39,202 bases of DNA from Bacteroidales bacterium (GCA_012514255.1 JAAZAP010000237.1:1-39202); one strand, 5' to 3'. Positions 1 through 9,247 are shown, counted from the stretch's first letter. The notes: generated from the sequence alone by a model not told the origin. A program made the numbers and translations.

Positions 1-156
1 AATCCCCGTAGAGGATAAAGAATTGTAGATCAGTAGAAACCATACACGTCAATCCCCGTAGGGGATCAAGAATTGTAGAACAATGGATACAATATCCGTC
101 AATCCTCGTAGAGGATAAAGATTTGTAACATCACAAATCGCATTATATTTGTCAAT
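1..156. repeat. Tandem ~50-bp hairpin repeats (array runs off the left edge)
   Basis: Three units begin at 1, 51 and 101, with a fragment GTCAAT at 151-156. Each has a conserved part of about 32 nt (GTCAATCCCCGTAGAGGAT, then roughly AAAGAATTGTAGA) and a non-conserved part of 18-21 nt. The core can fold as ATCCCC-GTA-GGGGAT in unit 2 and ATCCTC-GTA-GAGGAT in unit 3, so one base pair changes C-G to T-A with pairing kept; unit 1 has a C/A mismatch there. The third unit is the most diverged, as expected at an array end. The variable segments are too short for ordinary CRISPR spacers and no cas gene is visible. Function unknown; it ends 17 bp before the M3 peptidase start, so a role in its leader is possible. 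Confidence 0.7.
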
Positions 157-172
157 ACCACAAACCTGACCT

Positions 173-2251
173 ATGACCACCAACAACCCCCTCCTGCAGG
201 AATGGACCACACCCTACGGTATCCCCCCTTTTGACCTGATCAGGCCGGAACATTTCAAGCCGGCCGTTGAAGAGGCTATCGGAGCAGCAAAAAAAGAGAT
301 AGATGAGATTGTCTCATGCTCCTCTGCCCCCGACTTTCACAACACCATTGAAGCACTTGAGGCTGCCGGCATGCTGCTGAACCGCATCACACCCGTCCTC
401 TTTAACCTGAACAGCTCTGACACCACCCCCGAACTGCAGGAAGCTGCCCGGGATATCTCACCTCTGCTCACCTCCTTTGCCAATGACATCACCCATAATC
501 CCGGTCTCTTCAAACGGGTTAAAACTATATATGAGGCCAGGGAAAAGCTTGCTCTCAACCCGGAAGAGCAGATCCTGCTTGACCGCAGGTATAAGGCTTT
601 TGTGCGTGGCGGGGCCGGACTGACCGATGAGGCCAAGGAGAGATTCAGGGCTATCACCATGGAACTCTCCACCCTGGCACTGAAATTTGAGGAGAACGTG
701 CTTGCCGAAACAAATGACTACACTCTTCATCTGACCGCCGAAGAGGATCTTTCTGGTCTGCCCGCCGGAGCCCGTGAGGCAGCGTCAGCTCTTGCCGGTG
801 AAAAGGGAATGCCGGGATGGCTCTTCACGCTCCACGCACCCAGCTACGTGCCCTTCATGCAGTATGCTGACCGGCGTCATCTGAGGGAGCAGATGTACAG
901 GGCATACTCGCGGCGTGCCTTCCGGGGCAACGAGCATGACAACAGGCAGCTTGTACTGCGCATTACGGAGCTGCGGCTGGAGATGGCCAGGCTCCTGGGC
1001 TACGAAAACTATGCTTCCTATGCCCTTGAAGAGCGCATGGCATCAACTCCTGAGGAGGTTAATGATTTCCTGCAAAAACTACTTGATTCATCCACCCCCG
1101 CGGGAAAAAGGGATCTCAGTGATATCAGAGAGTATGCCCGCCGACATGGCCATAAGGGCAGACTTGAACGGTGGGACTGGGCCTATTACTCGGAGAAGCT
1201 CCGGCTGGAACGGTTTAATATTGATGACGAAGCTCTCAGACCATATATGCCTCTTGAAAGGGTGAAAGAGGCCGTACTGGGCCTGGCCACACGCCTTTAC
1301 GGCCTGACATTCAGGGAGAATCAACAGATACCTGTATATAATGAGGAAGTCACTGCCTGCGAGGTGCTTGATGGTGATAAGGGCATCATTGCCATTCTGA
1401 TGCTCGACTTTCACCCGAGGAAAGGGAAGAGCGGAGGAGCATGGATGACAGGATTCCGCGAACAGAGCAGGGAACCACGGCCGGCAACAGACCCCGGAAC
1501 AGAAGGAGGATCAGGAAACAGGATCATTCCTGTGGTTTCCCTGGTAATGAATTTCACCCGGTCGACACCGACCCGGCCATCGCTGCTGTCGCACAGCGAG
1601 ATGAACACCTTCCTTCATGAGTTCGGACATGCTCTTCACGGGATGCTCTCCGACTGCAGATATGAGAGCCTTTCAGGTACCAATGTGAAGCGTGATTTCG
1701 TTGAGCTGCCGTCGCAGATTATGGAGAACTGGACATGGGAGAAAGAGTGGCTTGACACCTGGGCAACCCATTACCAGACAGGAGAAAAGATCCCCGAAGA
1801 GATAATTACCAGGCTGAAAGAGTCACTCACCTATAATGAAGGTTACGCATGCATGAGGCAGCTGAGTTTCAGCCTGCTTGACATGGCATGGCACACCCTG
1901 GCCGAACCGAAAAGTGATGATATCTTCAGTTTTGAGCGTGCCGCGATGGCGCCTGCAGAGCTACTTCCCCAGGCAAAGGGCGCCTGCATGAGCGTGTCTT
2001 TTGCACATCTCTTCTCCGGTGGCTACGCTGCAGGATACTATGGATACAAATGGGCGGAGGTGCTGGATGCCGATGCCTATAGCCTCTTCAGGGAGAATGG
2101 CATCTTCGACAGGGAGACGGCGATATCATTCCGGCACAATATTCTTGAGAAGGGCGGCAGCCGTGAACCTGATGAGCTCTTCAGGGCCTTCCGTGGCCGT
2201 GAACCCTCCTTAGAACCACTGATAGAGAGAAGTGGTTTTAACAGGCAGTAA
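173..2251 (+). CDS. M3 family zinc oligopeptidase (peptidyl-dipeptidase Dcp / oligopeptidase A type)
   Basis: The 692-residue product has the length of bacterial Dcp/OpdA enzymes, which trim short peptides in the cytosol. No signal peptide is seen. The thermolysin-like zinc motif HEFGH lies at residues 482-486 (H482, E483, H486) and the third ligand is E511 in the segment FVELPSQ. The N-terminal half is helical as in the M3 fold. Compared with family members I remember, the stretch before the active site (residues about 430-450, rich in Pro, Gly and Arg) seems slightly expanded. The start at 173 fits the family N-terminus; no clear Shine-Dalgarno is present, which is normal in Bacteroidetes. 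It stands alone, with repeats upstream and a convergent operon end downstream. It could process salvaged stem peptides, but that is only inferred from position. Confidence 0.93.
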   Translation: MTTNNPLLQEWTTPYGIPPFDLIRPEHFKPAVEEAIGAAKKEIDEIVSCSSAPDFHNTIEALEAAGMLLNRITPVLFNLNSSDTTPELQEAARDISPLLTSFANDITHNPGLFKRVKTIYEAREKLALNPEEQILLDRRYKAFVRGGAGLTDEAKERFRAITMELSTLALKFEENVLAETNDYTLHLTAEEDLSGLPAGAREAASALAGEKGMPGWLFTLHAPSYVPFMQYADRRHLREQMYRAYSRRAFRGNEHDNRQLVLRITELRLEMARLLGYENYASYALEERMASTPEEVNDFLQKLLDSSTPAGKRDLSDIREYARRHGHKGRLERWDWAYYSEKLRLERFNIDDEALRPYMPLERVKEAVLGLATRLYGLTFRENQQIPVYNEEVTACEVLDGDKGIIAILMLDFHPRKGKSGGAWMTGFREQSREPRPATDPGTEGGSGNRIIPVVSLVMNFTRSTPTRPSLLSHSEMNTFLHEFGHALHGMLSDCRYESLSGTNVKRDFVELPSQIMENWTWEKEWLDTWATHYQTGEKIPEEIITRLKESLTYNEGYACMRQLSFSLLDMAWHTLAEPKSDDIFSFERAAMAPAELLPQAKGACMSVSFAHLFSGGYAAGYYGYKWAEVLDADAYSLFRENGIFDRETAISFRHNILEKGGSREPDELFRAFRGREPSLEPLIERSGFNRQ

Positions 2252-2261
2252 TCGAGTAGGA

Positions 2262-2388
2262 GGAAAATGAAACAGGCTTCCTTCAGATCCTACCTCACGA
2301 TAGGCACCCTTGCCTCCAGCTAACGCTTCCCACTGACAGGGCGCGTTCGGGACTCTCACCCTAAAGTTATCGTTCATGCCGGGTGCAC
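2262..2388 (-). mobile_element. Probable truncated group II intron 5' end (domain I remnant)
   Basis: Read on the minus strand, the segment starts with GTGCACCCGGCATG at 2388. It continues through GGGTGAGAGTCCC, GGGAAGCGTTAGCTGGAGGC and ATCTGAAGGAAGCC. This resembles the start of bacterial group II introns with the GUGYG-type 5' end, as I remember them from Bacteroidetes maturase-encoding introns. The match fades near 2262-2270, and no maturase ORF or 3' domains V/VI are present, so only about 120 nt remain. It begins two bases after the T-tract of the susCD terminator; some group II introns (class C) insert just downstream of terminator hairpins. Called from memory of the consensus, not from a covariance search. 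The left border is approximate. Confidence 0.6.
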
Positions 2389-2390
2389 AT

Positions 2391-2422
2391 AAAAACAGAG
2401 ACGCAAATGATTTGCGTCTCTG
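2391..2422 (-). terminator. Rho-independent terminator of the susCD operon
   Basis: On the minus strand a perfect 12-bp stem (CAGAGACGCAAA pairing with TTTGCGTCTCTG, plus-strand 2396-2407 and 2411-2422) with a 3-nt loop is followed by five T (2391-2395). It lies about 50 bp after the susD stop codon. A second, smaller palindrome, ATTCCCT-C-AGGGAAT at 2443-2457, sits between the stop codon and this hairpin and may add structure at the 3' end of the mRNA. Confidence 0.88.
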
Positions 2423-2471
2423 CCATAACCAACCCAGATTAAATTCCCTCAGGGAATCTGTAAACTATAAT

Positions 2472-4301
2472 CTACCATCCCGGGGTCTGCGTAAGGGTGT
2501 AGCCTTTTTCTGCATACTGTGCAATCTGGGTAATTCCCACAGGAGCAAGATAGACCCTGTCAGTAAATGCATCCCTGGCTACAATATTCTCCGGGATATA
2601 ATAACCAACGATTTCTGCGGCATTTGTGCCATCATAGGTTACCACCACTCCATCTCCGTTCTGCACTTTGAGTTTGCCTTCCATTGCAGGGATGAGCCAC
2701 TCATCATATTCATTCGGAAAGTCAATCCATAACCCGAGATGCAGGTCGGGATTCGTTGTCACATCCATGTAACTGAGCTTCTTCCATCGTTTTATATCCA
2801 GCAGGCGTGAGTGCTCGAATACGAACTCCATCCTGCGTTCACGACGTATCTCCCATAACAGCGGAGGAACATCAGCATCCCTGTCAGGATCATCAGGCAG
2901 GCTCGCCAGGTTCAGGTGAGCAGTCTGCTGTATCCCTTTGTCAGAGGCAATTGCATCGAGAGGGCGATCACGTATTGCGTTGATTGAAGCATCAATATCA
3001 GCCTGGGTAACAGCCGGACCGCCCATAGTGGCCAGTTCGGCCTTTGCCTCTATCCAGTTCAGAACAACTTCACCCAGCCTCATTACAGGGGCATCATTGG
3101 TATTTGTATTTGAACCGTACTGTGGAGGATAAGAGCTTCCGTAGTAGGACGGGCCTATCCTGTCAATGAACTTGTCAGAAAGCAGCAGTGTGGCGGCTTC
3201 TTTCATCGGCGTATCCCAGAAGGTAGCCTCAAATCGCGGATCACGCGTGGCAATCATACTGGCGAAATCAAGCTTGTCTGCATCAGGCAAAGTTGATGAC
3301 TGATAGACCTGTCCGTCAGCACAGATGAATGACTTGGCAAGCCACAGGTTGGCCGCATACGGCTGACTCTCCGTTGTATTGGCATAGGAAGCAATATGGT
3401 GTGTCACACCAAGACCTGCATCATAATGCCTGTACATGATCACCTCCTTGTTGCCTGCCAGATCAAAGGATCCGAAGAGTGAGCGAAAATCACTGGCGAA
3501 CGAATACTTGCCCGATGCCATCACCAGGTTTGCAGCATCTGCCGCCAGCTGTAGGTACTTCTGTGCTTTTTCCGTATTATTCAGGTGATATTTCTGCCAG
3601 GTGCCTTCAAACAGCATCAACCGGGAAATGAATCCGGCAGCTATATACCTGTTCAGGTACTGGTCATGCCCGTCTGAAAGACGCATATTCTCAAGCACGT
3701 ACACAAAATCATCATAGACATTGTCCATGACCAACGTCCTGCTCTCCCTGTCCTTGTACAGTATGTCCGGCTCAGTGTCCTTGATCACCCTGTCAAAATA
3801 GGGCACATCACCAAATACGCTGACAAGCCTGCTGTATTCATAACCCCTGAAGAAACGGGCTACCGCACTCCAGTGATTGTAGGCTTCATCGCTGAGGATT
3901 CCATCCTTCATCCCATCAATTCTCTCCAGGAAGAGGTTGGATTTCCTGACCTGTGCAAAATTCCATGACGGGCCGCAATATGTAATCATCATCGAAGGTG
4001 CCTCACTTGTTGAGGCCCTTGATGAAGGAGGCTGCGTTTCAAACCCATACTGTTTACCGGTAGAAGTAAAGTCATCTGAGAAGTAATAACCCCGCAAAGG
4101 AGCATAATCTACGCCCCAGCCCGAGTTGTATCCCACGAAGTAGTTGATGTAGAAACCGTTCGCAAAGAGGCGAAGGTTGTTCTCGGATGTCCAGTAGTTC
4201 TGATCGTCCATTGTTGTCCGTGACGGCCTGTCGAGGAAATCTTCACATCCGCTTAATATCAGAGCTACCACAGCTGTAATTATGATAAATATTCTTTTCA
4301 T
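2472..4301 (-). CDS. SusD/RagB-family outer-membrane lipoprotein (nutrient binding)
   Basis: SusD-like proteins are surface lipoproteins that cap a SusC channel and capture the ligand. The product (609 residues from ATG at 4301) starts with a lipoprotein signal ending LSGC, C19 being the acylated residue, followed by the typical EDFLDRPS. The C-terminal part has RRERRMEFVFEHSRLLDIKRW, typical of the SusD C-terminal domain. The reading frame extends to a TTG at 4310, but ATG 4301 gives a normal signal peptide and is preferred. The gene follows susC by 12 nt and is closed by a terminator at 2391-2422. The ligand cannot be read from sequence; neighbours (NlpC/P60, epimerase, NamZ) suggest muropeptides or wall glycans rather than a plant polysaccharide. 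Confidence 0.93.
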   Translation of the reverse strand: MKRIFIIITAVVALILSGCEDFLDRPSRTTMDDQNYWTSENNLRLFANGFYINYFVGYNSGWGVDYAPLRGYYFSDDFTSTGKQYGFETQPPSSRASTSEAPSMMITYCGPSWNFAQVRKSNLFLERIDGMKDGILSDEAYNHWSAVARFFRGYEYSRLVSVFGDVPYFDRVIKDTEPDILYKDRESRTLVMDNVYDDFVYVLENMRLSDGHDQYLNRYIAAGFISRLMLFEGTWQKYHLNNTEKAQKYLQLAADAANLVMASGKYSFASDFRSLFGSFDLAGNKEVIMYRHYDAGLGVTHHIASYANTTESQPYAANLWLAKSFICADGQVYQSSTLPDADKLDFASMIATRDPRFEATFWDTPMKEAATLLLSDKFIDRIGPSYYGSSYPPQYGSNTNTNDAPVMRLGEVVLNWIEAKAELATMGGPAVTQADIDASINAIRDRPLDAIASDKGIQQTAHLNLASLPDDPDRDADVPPLLWEIRRERRMEFVFEHSRLLDIKRWKKLSYMDVTTNPDLHLGLWIDFPNEYDEWLIPAMEGKLKVQNGDGVVVTYDGTNAAEIVGYYIPENIVARDAFTDRVYLAPVGITQIAQYAEKGYTLTQTPGW

Positions 4302-4313
4302 AATTTTCAAGAT

Positions 4314-7300
4314 TTAGAAGTTTATCTGAAGACCGACTGATACGCTCTTGAATGTAGGTACACCAACTCCTGTCCGGCCCAGATTGTAATTGGAGGAATT
4401 CCACATCGAATATCCCTGAATTTCTTCAGGATCGATGGGAAGAGTGCCGAGGTGGTCAAAAGTGATAAAATTTTCCAGAGCTGCATAAACGCGCAGCCTG
4501 CTGATCATCACTTTCTCCGTCAGGTTTGAAGGCAGGGTGTAGCCCAGGGTAATGTTCTTAAACCTCAGATATGCCATGTTCAGTAAATACCTGGTCTGGG
4601 GCTGCATATTACGTGTTGTGCTGCTTCCGGCCTGATCATAGGCACGCGGATAGAAGGCATCAGTCCTGTCTTCTTTCCAGTAATCACCGGCAAAAGCCTG
4701 CGGCATGGCTCCGTTTGCAGAATAGTACCCCGGGATAGCGAGGAACCCGTCTCCCCAGACTTCCCGTTTTCCGACTCCCTGGATAAAGAAGGAGAAATCT
4801 ACTCCCCGGAAGTCAATGTCGGTCCGGAATCCATACATGAAACGTGGAGTGGAATTGCCAATAATCTTTAGGTCTCCATAATCCGGTTTTCCGTCGGCAT
4901 CTTCTATCAACCTGTTGCCGGGGTTGATGTATCCGTCACCGTTCAGGTCTACGAATTTGACATCTCCGGGCATAAAGAGGAAGTTACCTGTCTGAAGTCT
5001 CCCCTGTATTGCAACATTCTGAGGATCTGCAAGCTGATAGATTGTGTAATCTGCACTTCCGGATTCATTGGGTATCTGGACTGTTATCAGGTTACCCTCA
5101 TTGTCATAGACAAAATCCTCCGCCTGGAAAAGCCTGTCAGTCTCATAACCCCAGATTTCTCCGTAGGTTTTGCCAACATACCATGAATCAATGCTTTTGG
5201 TAGAACCATATTCGGTGATCTTTGAAACGGCATCAGACAAGGTTGCCATAAAAGTGATTCCCAGTCCGTTTTCAAACCGGAGGTTGTAATCAACCTGCAA
5301 TTCAACCCCGTGGGTGCGCAGCGAACCGAAATTGGATTGAGGGGCACCTGTTCCGAAGGTGGTTGGAAGTCCCTCCTGAGGCACAATCATATTCCTTGTG
5401 TCACGCCTGAACCAGTCAAAGGTAACCCCAAGACTGTTACTCAGGAACCGTGCATCCAGACCCAGATTAAATGTTGTGATATCCTGCCATGTTACTGAAG
5501 CCGAGACTGCCCCGGGTGTACCGAACTGATAAAGCTTGGCTCCTCCCAGCAACCAGTTGTTCTGTGCTCCGGACATGGTTGGGATGTAAAGGGAGTTGGA
5601 GACGGTCTGGTCACCGATAGTTCCCCATGATGCGCGGAACTTGAGGGTGCTGAGCGTTGGCCTGGCCCAGTCCATAAACTCTTCCTCAGTTAATATCCAT
5701 CCCGCAGAGAACGACGGGAACCAGCGCCACTGAAGATGGGACGGGAACTTTGAGGTACCGTCATACCTGAGATTAGCTTCAAGGAGATATTTTTCCTGGA
5801 AATTGTAGTTGAGCCGGCCATAAAATCCAAGTTGTGATTCCCAGTACTCTCCACCGCTGGTAGTCTGGTTTCCGTATGCGAGGTCAAACTGCGGATTATT
5901 GTAATCAATGAGCTGGGTTGTCTGTGACCAGTTGTAAGCGTATTCGTATGCAACCCTGTTCATCCCGATCATGAATCCGAACTGATGATCGTCAAAAAGA
6001 TTCAGATCATAGGTTGAATAGAGGTTCAACGTATTCCGCTGATCATTCTGGACACGACGGTAAACATGATCAGGATTGGCGCCAACCCCGGTATAAGTAT
6101 CCATGCTCAGCTGATATGCCGGCATTGCTCCGGGAGTGGTTGATGGCACAACCTGGCCGGTGTTGTCCACATAAATCCTTTCACCATTCTCATCATACTT
6201 TGCAATGGGTGCAGTCCAGCTGTTCCTTGCAGTATACCTTGTTCCAGGCCTTTTTGTTATATACTCAAGATTGGAATGGGTAAAGTCAAGATTGATATGC
6301 CAATCCTTTACCGGGGTAATAACCAGCCCGCCATTTACACTCGTATAGTTATGCTCCTGAAATGCTGTATTTGCAGCAGCCACCTCAGATACCGGGCTGC
6401 GGATAGGATCACCGTCTTCAGTGGTCAACGGATAGGTTGGTGCCCAGCGGTAGAGATAGAGCCATGGGTCAGCCGTGGTAGAGCTGGTTGCATATGCATA
6501 TCTCTTGATGCGCTTTGAGTACATGGCACCGGCATTGACCCTGAGCCAGTCTGTAACATCCGAGCCCACCCTTACAGATCCGTTGTAACGCCTGAAATCA
6601 TCAATCTTGGCCGGTTTGTTTATACCTGACTGATCCAACAGACCTAGGCTCACGTTATAATCAGTACTGCCACTTTTACCGTTTACCGAAAAATTATGAA
6701 GGTTTGTCGGGGCCCATTCTCTTACCATATAATAATATGGATCATAGGTCCTTAATCCAATTTTGCGGCCATTAGCATCAACATACCAGTCACGGCCATA
6801 GAGCATGGGGTCATCCGGTTTGACTATATCTCCCCAATCATCCTGCCACTCAACAGCCTTTTCGTAACCTTCGCGGGTGACATACCAAAACGCACCCGCC
6901 ACAGTACCTCCAACGCGTTCAAAAGCATCCAATGCATATTCCAGGGCATCCAGTCCCGCCATCTCCATCTTCTTGGAGATATTCTGAAATGAAAGGTTAC
7001 CGTTATAGTTTACGGTAACTCCCGGTGCCTTAGAGCCCTTCTTGGTTGTAATCAGGATAACACCAAAGGCTGCCTTTGCCCCGTAAATGGAGGAGGAAGC
7101 GGCATCCTTCAGGATTGAAATCGACTCGATGTCATCAGGATTAAGCATCTGGATAGAGGGGATCTCAACGTTGTCAACCAGTATCAGGGGCGATGATCCT
7201 CCCTGGAGTGAGCCAATCTGACCGCGAATCTTCATGATCGGATCAGACCCTACCTCACCACTCGGGATAACAACACTCAGACCGGGCATGGTTCCCTGAA

Positions 7301-7730
7301 GGCCTCGTCCGGCGTCAGCTATCGGCCTCGCCTCAAGCGTCTTTTCAACATTTACCGTAGAAACTGCACCTGTCAGGTTGGCCCTTCTCTGTGTGCCATA
7401 CCCGACAACCACAACTTCTTCAATAAACTCTACATCAGGACTCAATCTTGCATCTATCCTGTTGGCAGTCCCCACAGTTATCTCCTGTGTGGCATACCCC
7501 AGCGAAGAGAAAACGAGTACCTGTCCGGGAGTGACGGTGATCGAATAGGAACCATTCAGGTCAGTGCTTGTCCCGGTAGTGGTGTTCTTGATTATCACAT
7601 TGACGCCGGGCAACGTTTCATTCGTTGTGGCGTCCGTGACCGTTCCTGTCACAGTCCTGGGCTGAGCATACAGGCTTTGAACCAGTATCAGTCCCAACAC
7701 TGTAAACAAAATTAACAGCTTCGTTCTCAT
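4314..7730 (-). CDS. SusC/RagA-family TonB-dependent outer-membrane transporter
   Basis: The 1138-residue protein has a signal peptide ending LYAQ (about residues 1-22). It then has a carboxypeptidase-regulatory-like domain (about 26-105, with GTVTDATTNETLPGVNV), a plug region starting at VVVVGYGTQ and ending near the TTKKGSK segment, and a long beta-barrel finishing with an aromatic-ending strand (SVGLQINF). This is the standard SusC order and length. With SusD it would form the pedal-bin importer that moves oligomers into the periplasm using TonB energy. Its start codon is only 33 bp from the direct repeat flanking the IS element, so its original 5' region has been displaced. No good TAnnTTTG promoter is visible between the start and the transposase gene. 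Substrate unknown; muropeptide or amino-sugar oligomer is inferred from context. Confidence 0.95.
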   Translation of the reverse strand: MRTKLLILFTVLGLILVQSLYAQPRTVTGTVTDATTNETLPGVNVIIKNTTTGTSTDLNGSYSITVTPGQVLVFSSLGYATQEITVGTANRIDARLSPDVEFIEEVVVVGYGTQRRANLTGAVSTVNVEKTLEARPIADAGRGLQGTMPGLSVVIPSGEVGSDPIMKIRGQIGSLQGGSSPLILVDNVEIPSIQMLNPDDIESISILKDAASSSIYGAKAAFGVILITTKKGSKAPGVTVNYNGNLSFQNISKKMEMAGLDALEYALDAFERVGGTVAGAFWYVTREGYEKAVEWQDDWGDIVKPDDPMLYGRDWYVDANGRKIGLRTYDPYYYMVREWAPTNLHNFSVNGKSGSTDYNVSLGLLDQSGINKPAKIDDFRRYNGSVRVGSDVTDWLRVNAGAMYSKRIKRYAYATSSTTADPWLYLYRWAPTYPLTTEDGDPIRSPVSEVAAANTAFQEHNYTSVNGGLVITPVKDWHINLDFTHSNLEYITKRPGTRYTARNSWTAPIAKYDENGERIYVDNTGQVVPSTTPGAMPAYQLSMDTYTGVGANPDHVYRRVQNDQRNTLNLYSTYDLNLFDDHQFGFMIGMNRVAYEYAYNWSQTTQLIDYNNPQFDLAYGNQTTSGGEYWESQLGFYGRLNYNFQEKYLLEANLRYDGTSKFPSHLQWRWFPSFSAGWILTEEEFMDWARPTLSTLKFRASWGTIGDQTVSNSLYIPTMSGAQNNWLLGGAKLYQFGTPGAVSASVTWQDITTFNLGLDARFLSNSLGVTFDWFRRDTRNMIVPQEGLPTTFGTGAPQSNFGSLRTHGVELQVDYNLRFENGLGITFMATLSDAVSKITEYGSTKSIDSWYVGKTYGEIWGYETDRLFQAEDFVYDNEGNLITVQIPNESGSADYTIYQLADPQNVAIQGRLQTGNFLFMPGDVKFVDLNGDGYINPGNRLIEDADGKPDYGDLKIIGNSTPRFMYGFRTDIDFRGVDFSFFIQGVGKREVWGDGFLAIPGYYSANGAMPQAFAGDYWKEDRTDAFYPRAYDQAGSSTTRNMQPQTRYLLNMAYLRFKNITLGYTLPSNLTEKVMISRLRVYAALENFITFDHLGTLPIDPEEIQGYSMWNSSNYNLGRTGVGVPTFKSVSVGLQINF

Positions 7731-7763
7731 GTGATTGGTTTTAGGGTTAAATGAAGTTTTAGA

Positions 7764-7771
7764 TTATGTTA
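7764..7771. repeat. Left direct repeat (target duplication) of the IS
   Basis: TTATGTTA here recurs at 9240-9247, directly outside the right end of the element. Because the flank and IS end share bases (TTAA/TTAG), the exact duplication could be 3 to 8 bp. Confidence 0.7.
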
Positions 7772-7772
7772 A

Positions 7773-9239
7773 TTAGTCGACCCTTAAAAAGCATCTATAT
7801 TGTTGATAACTAATGATATAAGTTAATATTAATATTTGTCAGTTTGCAAGGTTTTCGGTAGATTCGTTAAAAAGCTTGCAAAATGATAGGCAAAACAGAC
7901 AAGAATCCGCAATTGAACGTCTTCCGTATTCCATTGGTGAATGTGATAAATATGAAGCATGAGTTAGTCGAACTGGCTCAGCGAATAAACTGGAAATCAG
8001 TTGAAAGGGATTTTGCCCCGTATTACTCTGATATGGGACGTCCGGCTGTACCAGTTCGGAAGATGGTTGGATGTATGCTTCTAAAGCAGATGTTTGGTCT
8101 GTCGGATGAAGCATTTGTTGATCGTTGGGTTGAAAATGTTTACTGGCAATACTTCTGTGGCGAGACCTATTTTCAATTTGAGAAGCCATTTGATCCGAGT
8201 GAGTTCGTCCACTTCCGTAAACGTCTGGGTACTGACGGAGCTGAGAAGCTTTTAAAGCTCAGTATAAGCCTGTTTGAGCAACAGGAAGTAGAAGAGAAAG
8301 AAGTATTGGTTGACACAACAGTCCAGGAGAAGAACATCACCTATCCTACAGATGCAAAGCTTCATAAGAAGATCATAGATGGATGCCGGAAGATAGCAGA
8401 GAAAGAAGATTTGCAACTTCGCCAGAGTTACACTCGCACCCTTGGTCAGTTGATGATAGATCAGCGGTTCCGCGAGCATCCCAAACGGAGAAAGAAAGCG
8501 ATGGCGGCAGCCAGGAAGATAAAGACCATTGCCGGACGGCTGGTAAGGGATGTTGAGCGATGTCTGGATGCAAAAGACCGACTTGAGGCATATGATGAGC
8601 AGTTATGGCTGTATTACCGGGTACTTGGACAGAGGAGAGACAGTAAGAATAAGATTTATAGCTTTCATGCACCGGAAGTAAGCTGCATCTCCAAGGGCAA
8701 GGACCATAAGAAGTATGAGTTTGGAAACAAGAGTGGTTTTGTAATTACAAAGAACAGCGGCATCATACTGGGAGCTATGGCTTTTGAGGGTAATCCATAT
8801 GATGGACATACACTTGAACCTCAATTGGATCAGGTATCGGATCTTATGGGCCGGCTTCCGAAAGTTGCATTGGTTGACAGAGGTTACAAGGGAGGCAAGA
8901 CCATACTTGGCGTAGAGATCAGGATGCCTGGCACTGGCAAGGGCAAGACAACCTATGAGAAACACAAGGACAGACTTCGCTTCAGACGCAGGGCATCGAT
9001 TGAACCAGTTATCGGGCATCTCAAGAGTGATCACCGAATGCTGAGGAATTACCTCAAGGGAGTTGAAGGTGACATGATTAATACGATTATGGCAGCCGTT
9101 GCCTTCAATATGATGAAAAGATTAAGGCAGATCCGGGATGCCTTTTATTTTGTCCTGGATTTACTGACCGGCAACTGGTCGGTAAAATATGCAACTGTAC
9201 AGAATTATTGAAAAATACGACTTGTTAAGGGTCGACTAA
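7773..9239 (+). mobile_element. IS5-superfamily insertion sequence, apparently complete
   Basis: The element is about 1467 bp and carries one intact transposase gene. Its ends are inverted repeats: TTAGTCGACCCTTAAAAAG at 7773-7791 and, on the other strand, TTAGTCGACCCTTAACAAG at 9239-9221 (18 of 19 identical). An 8-bp direct repeat TTATGTTA flanks it (7764-7771 and 9240-9247). Intact ORF, near-perfect ends and matching duplication point to a recent insertion. It lies in the spacer between the epimerase gene and susC, transcribed against them. Confidence 0.88.
7883..9211 (+). CDS. IS5-family DDE transposase
   Basis: The 442-residue protein has the N-terminal IS5/IS1182-type domain (DUF772-like: RPAVPVRKMVGCMLLKQMFGLSDEAF, about residues 53-78). 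Its RNase-H-like catalytic domain carries D144 (VLVDTTVQ), D332 (VALVDRGYKGG) and E374 (ASIEPVIGHLKSD). The Y/R-rich segment after E374 is typical of the family. A basic insertion of about 180 residues between the first two Asp residues is common in this group. The gene fills nearly the whole element and shows no frameshift, so it is probably active. The assignment is firm at superfamily level; I cannot name the exact IS. Confidence 0.93.
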   Translation: MIGKTDKNPQLNVFRIPLVNVINMKHELVELAQRINWKSVERDFAPYYSDMGRPAVPVRKMVGCMLLKQMFGLSDEAFVDRWVENVYWQYFCGETYFQFEKPFDPSEFVHFRKRLGTDGAEKLLKLSISLFEQQEVEEKEVLVDTTVQEKNITYPTDAKLHKKIIDGCRKIAEKEDLQLRQSYTRTLGQLMIDQRFREHPKRRKKAMAAARKIKTIAGRLVRDVERCLDAKDRLEAYDEQLWLYYRVLGQRRDSKNKIYSFHAPEVSCISKGKDHKKYEFGNKSGFVITKNSGIILGAMAFEGNPYDGHTLEPQLDQVSDLMGRLPKVALVDRGYKGGKTILGVEIRMPGTGKGKTTYEKHKDRLRFRRRASIEPVIGHLKSDHRMLRNYLKGVEGDMINTIMAAVAFNMMKRLRQIRDAFYFVLDLLTGNWSVKYATVQNY

Positions 9240-9247
9240 TTATGTTA
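9240..9247. repeat. Right direct repeat (target duplication) of the IS
   Basis: TTATGTTA, identical to 7764-7771, immediately outside the right inverted repeat. The remaining 73 bp up to the epimerase stop (9248-9320) hold no gene that I can see. Confidence 0.7.

Noticed and set aside
1..156. CRISPR array
   Set aside because: Period is 50 bp with only 18-21 nt variable segments, the repeats differ between units, and no cas gene is present. Reported as a hairpin repeat instead.
8252..9034. Open frames on the minus strand inside the transposase gene
   Set aside because: They are antisense to a gene with intact DDE residues and have no domain-like content.
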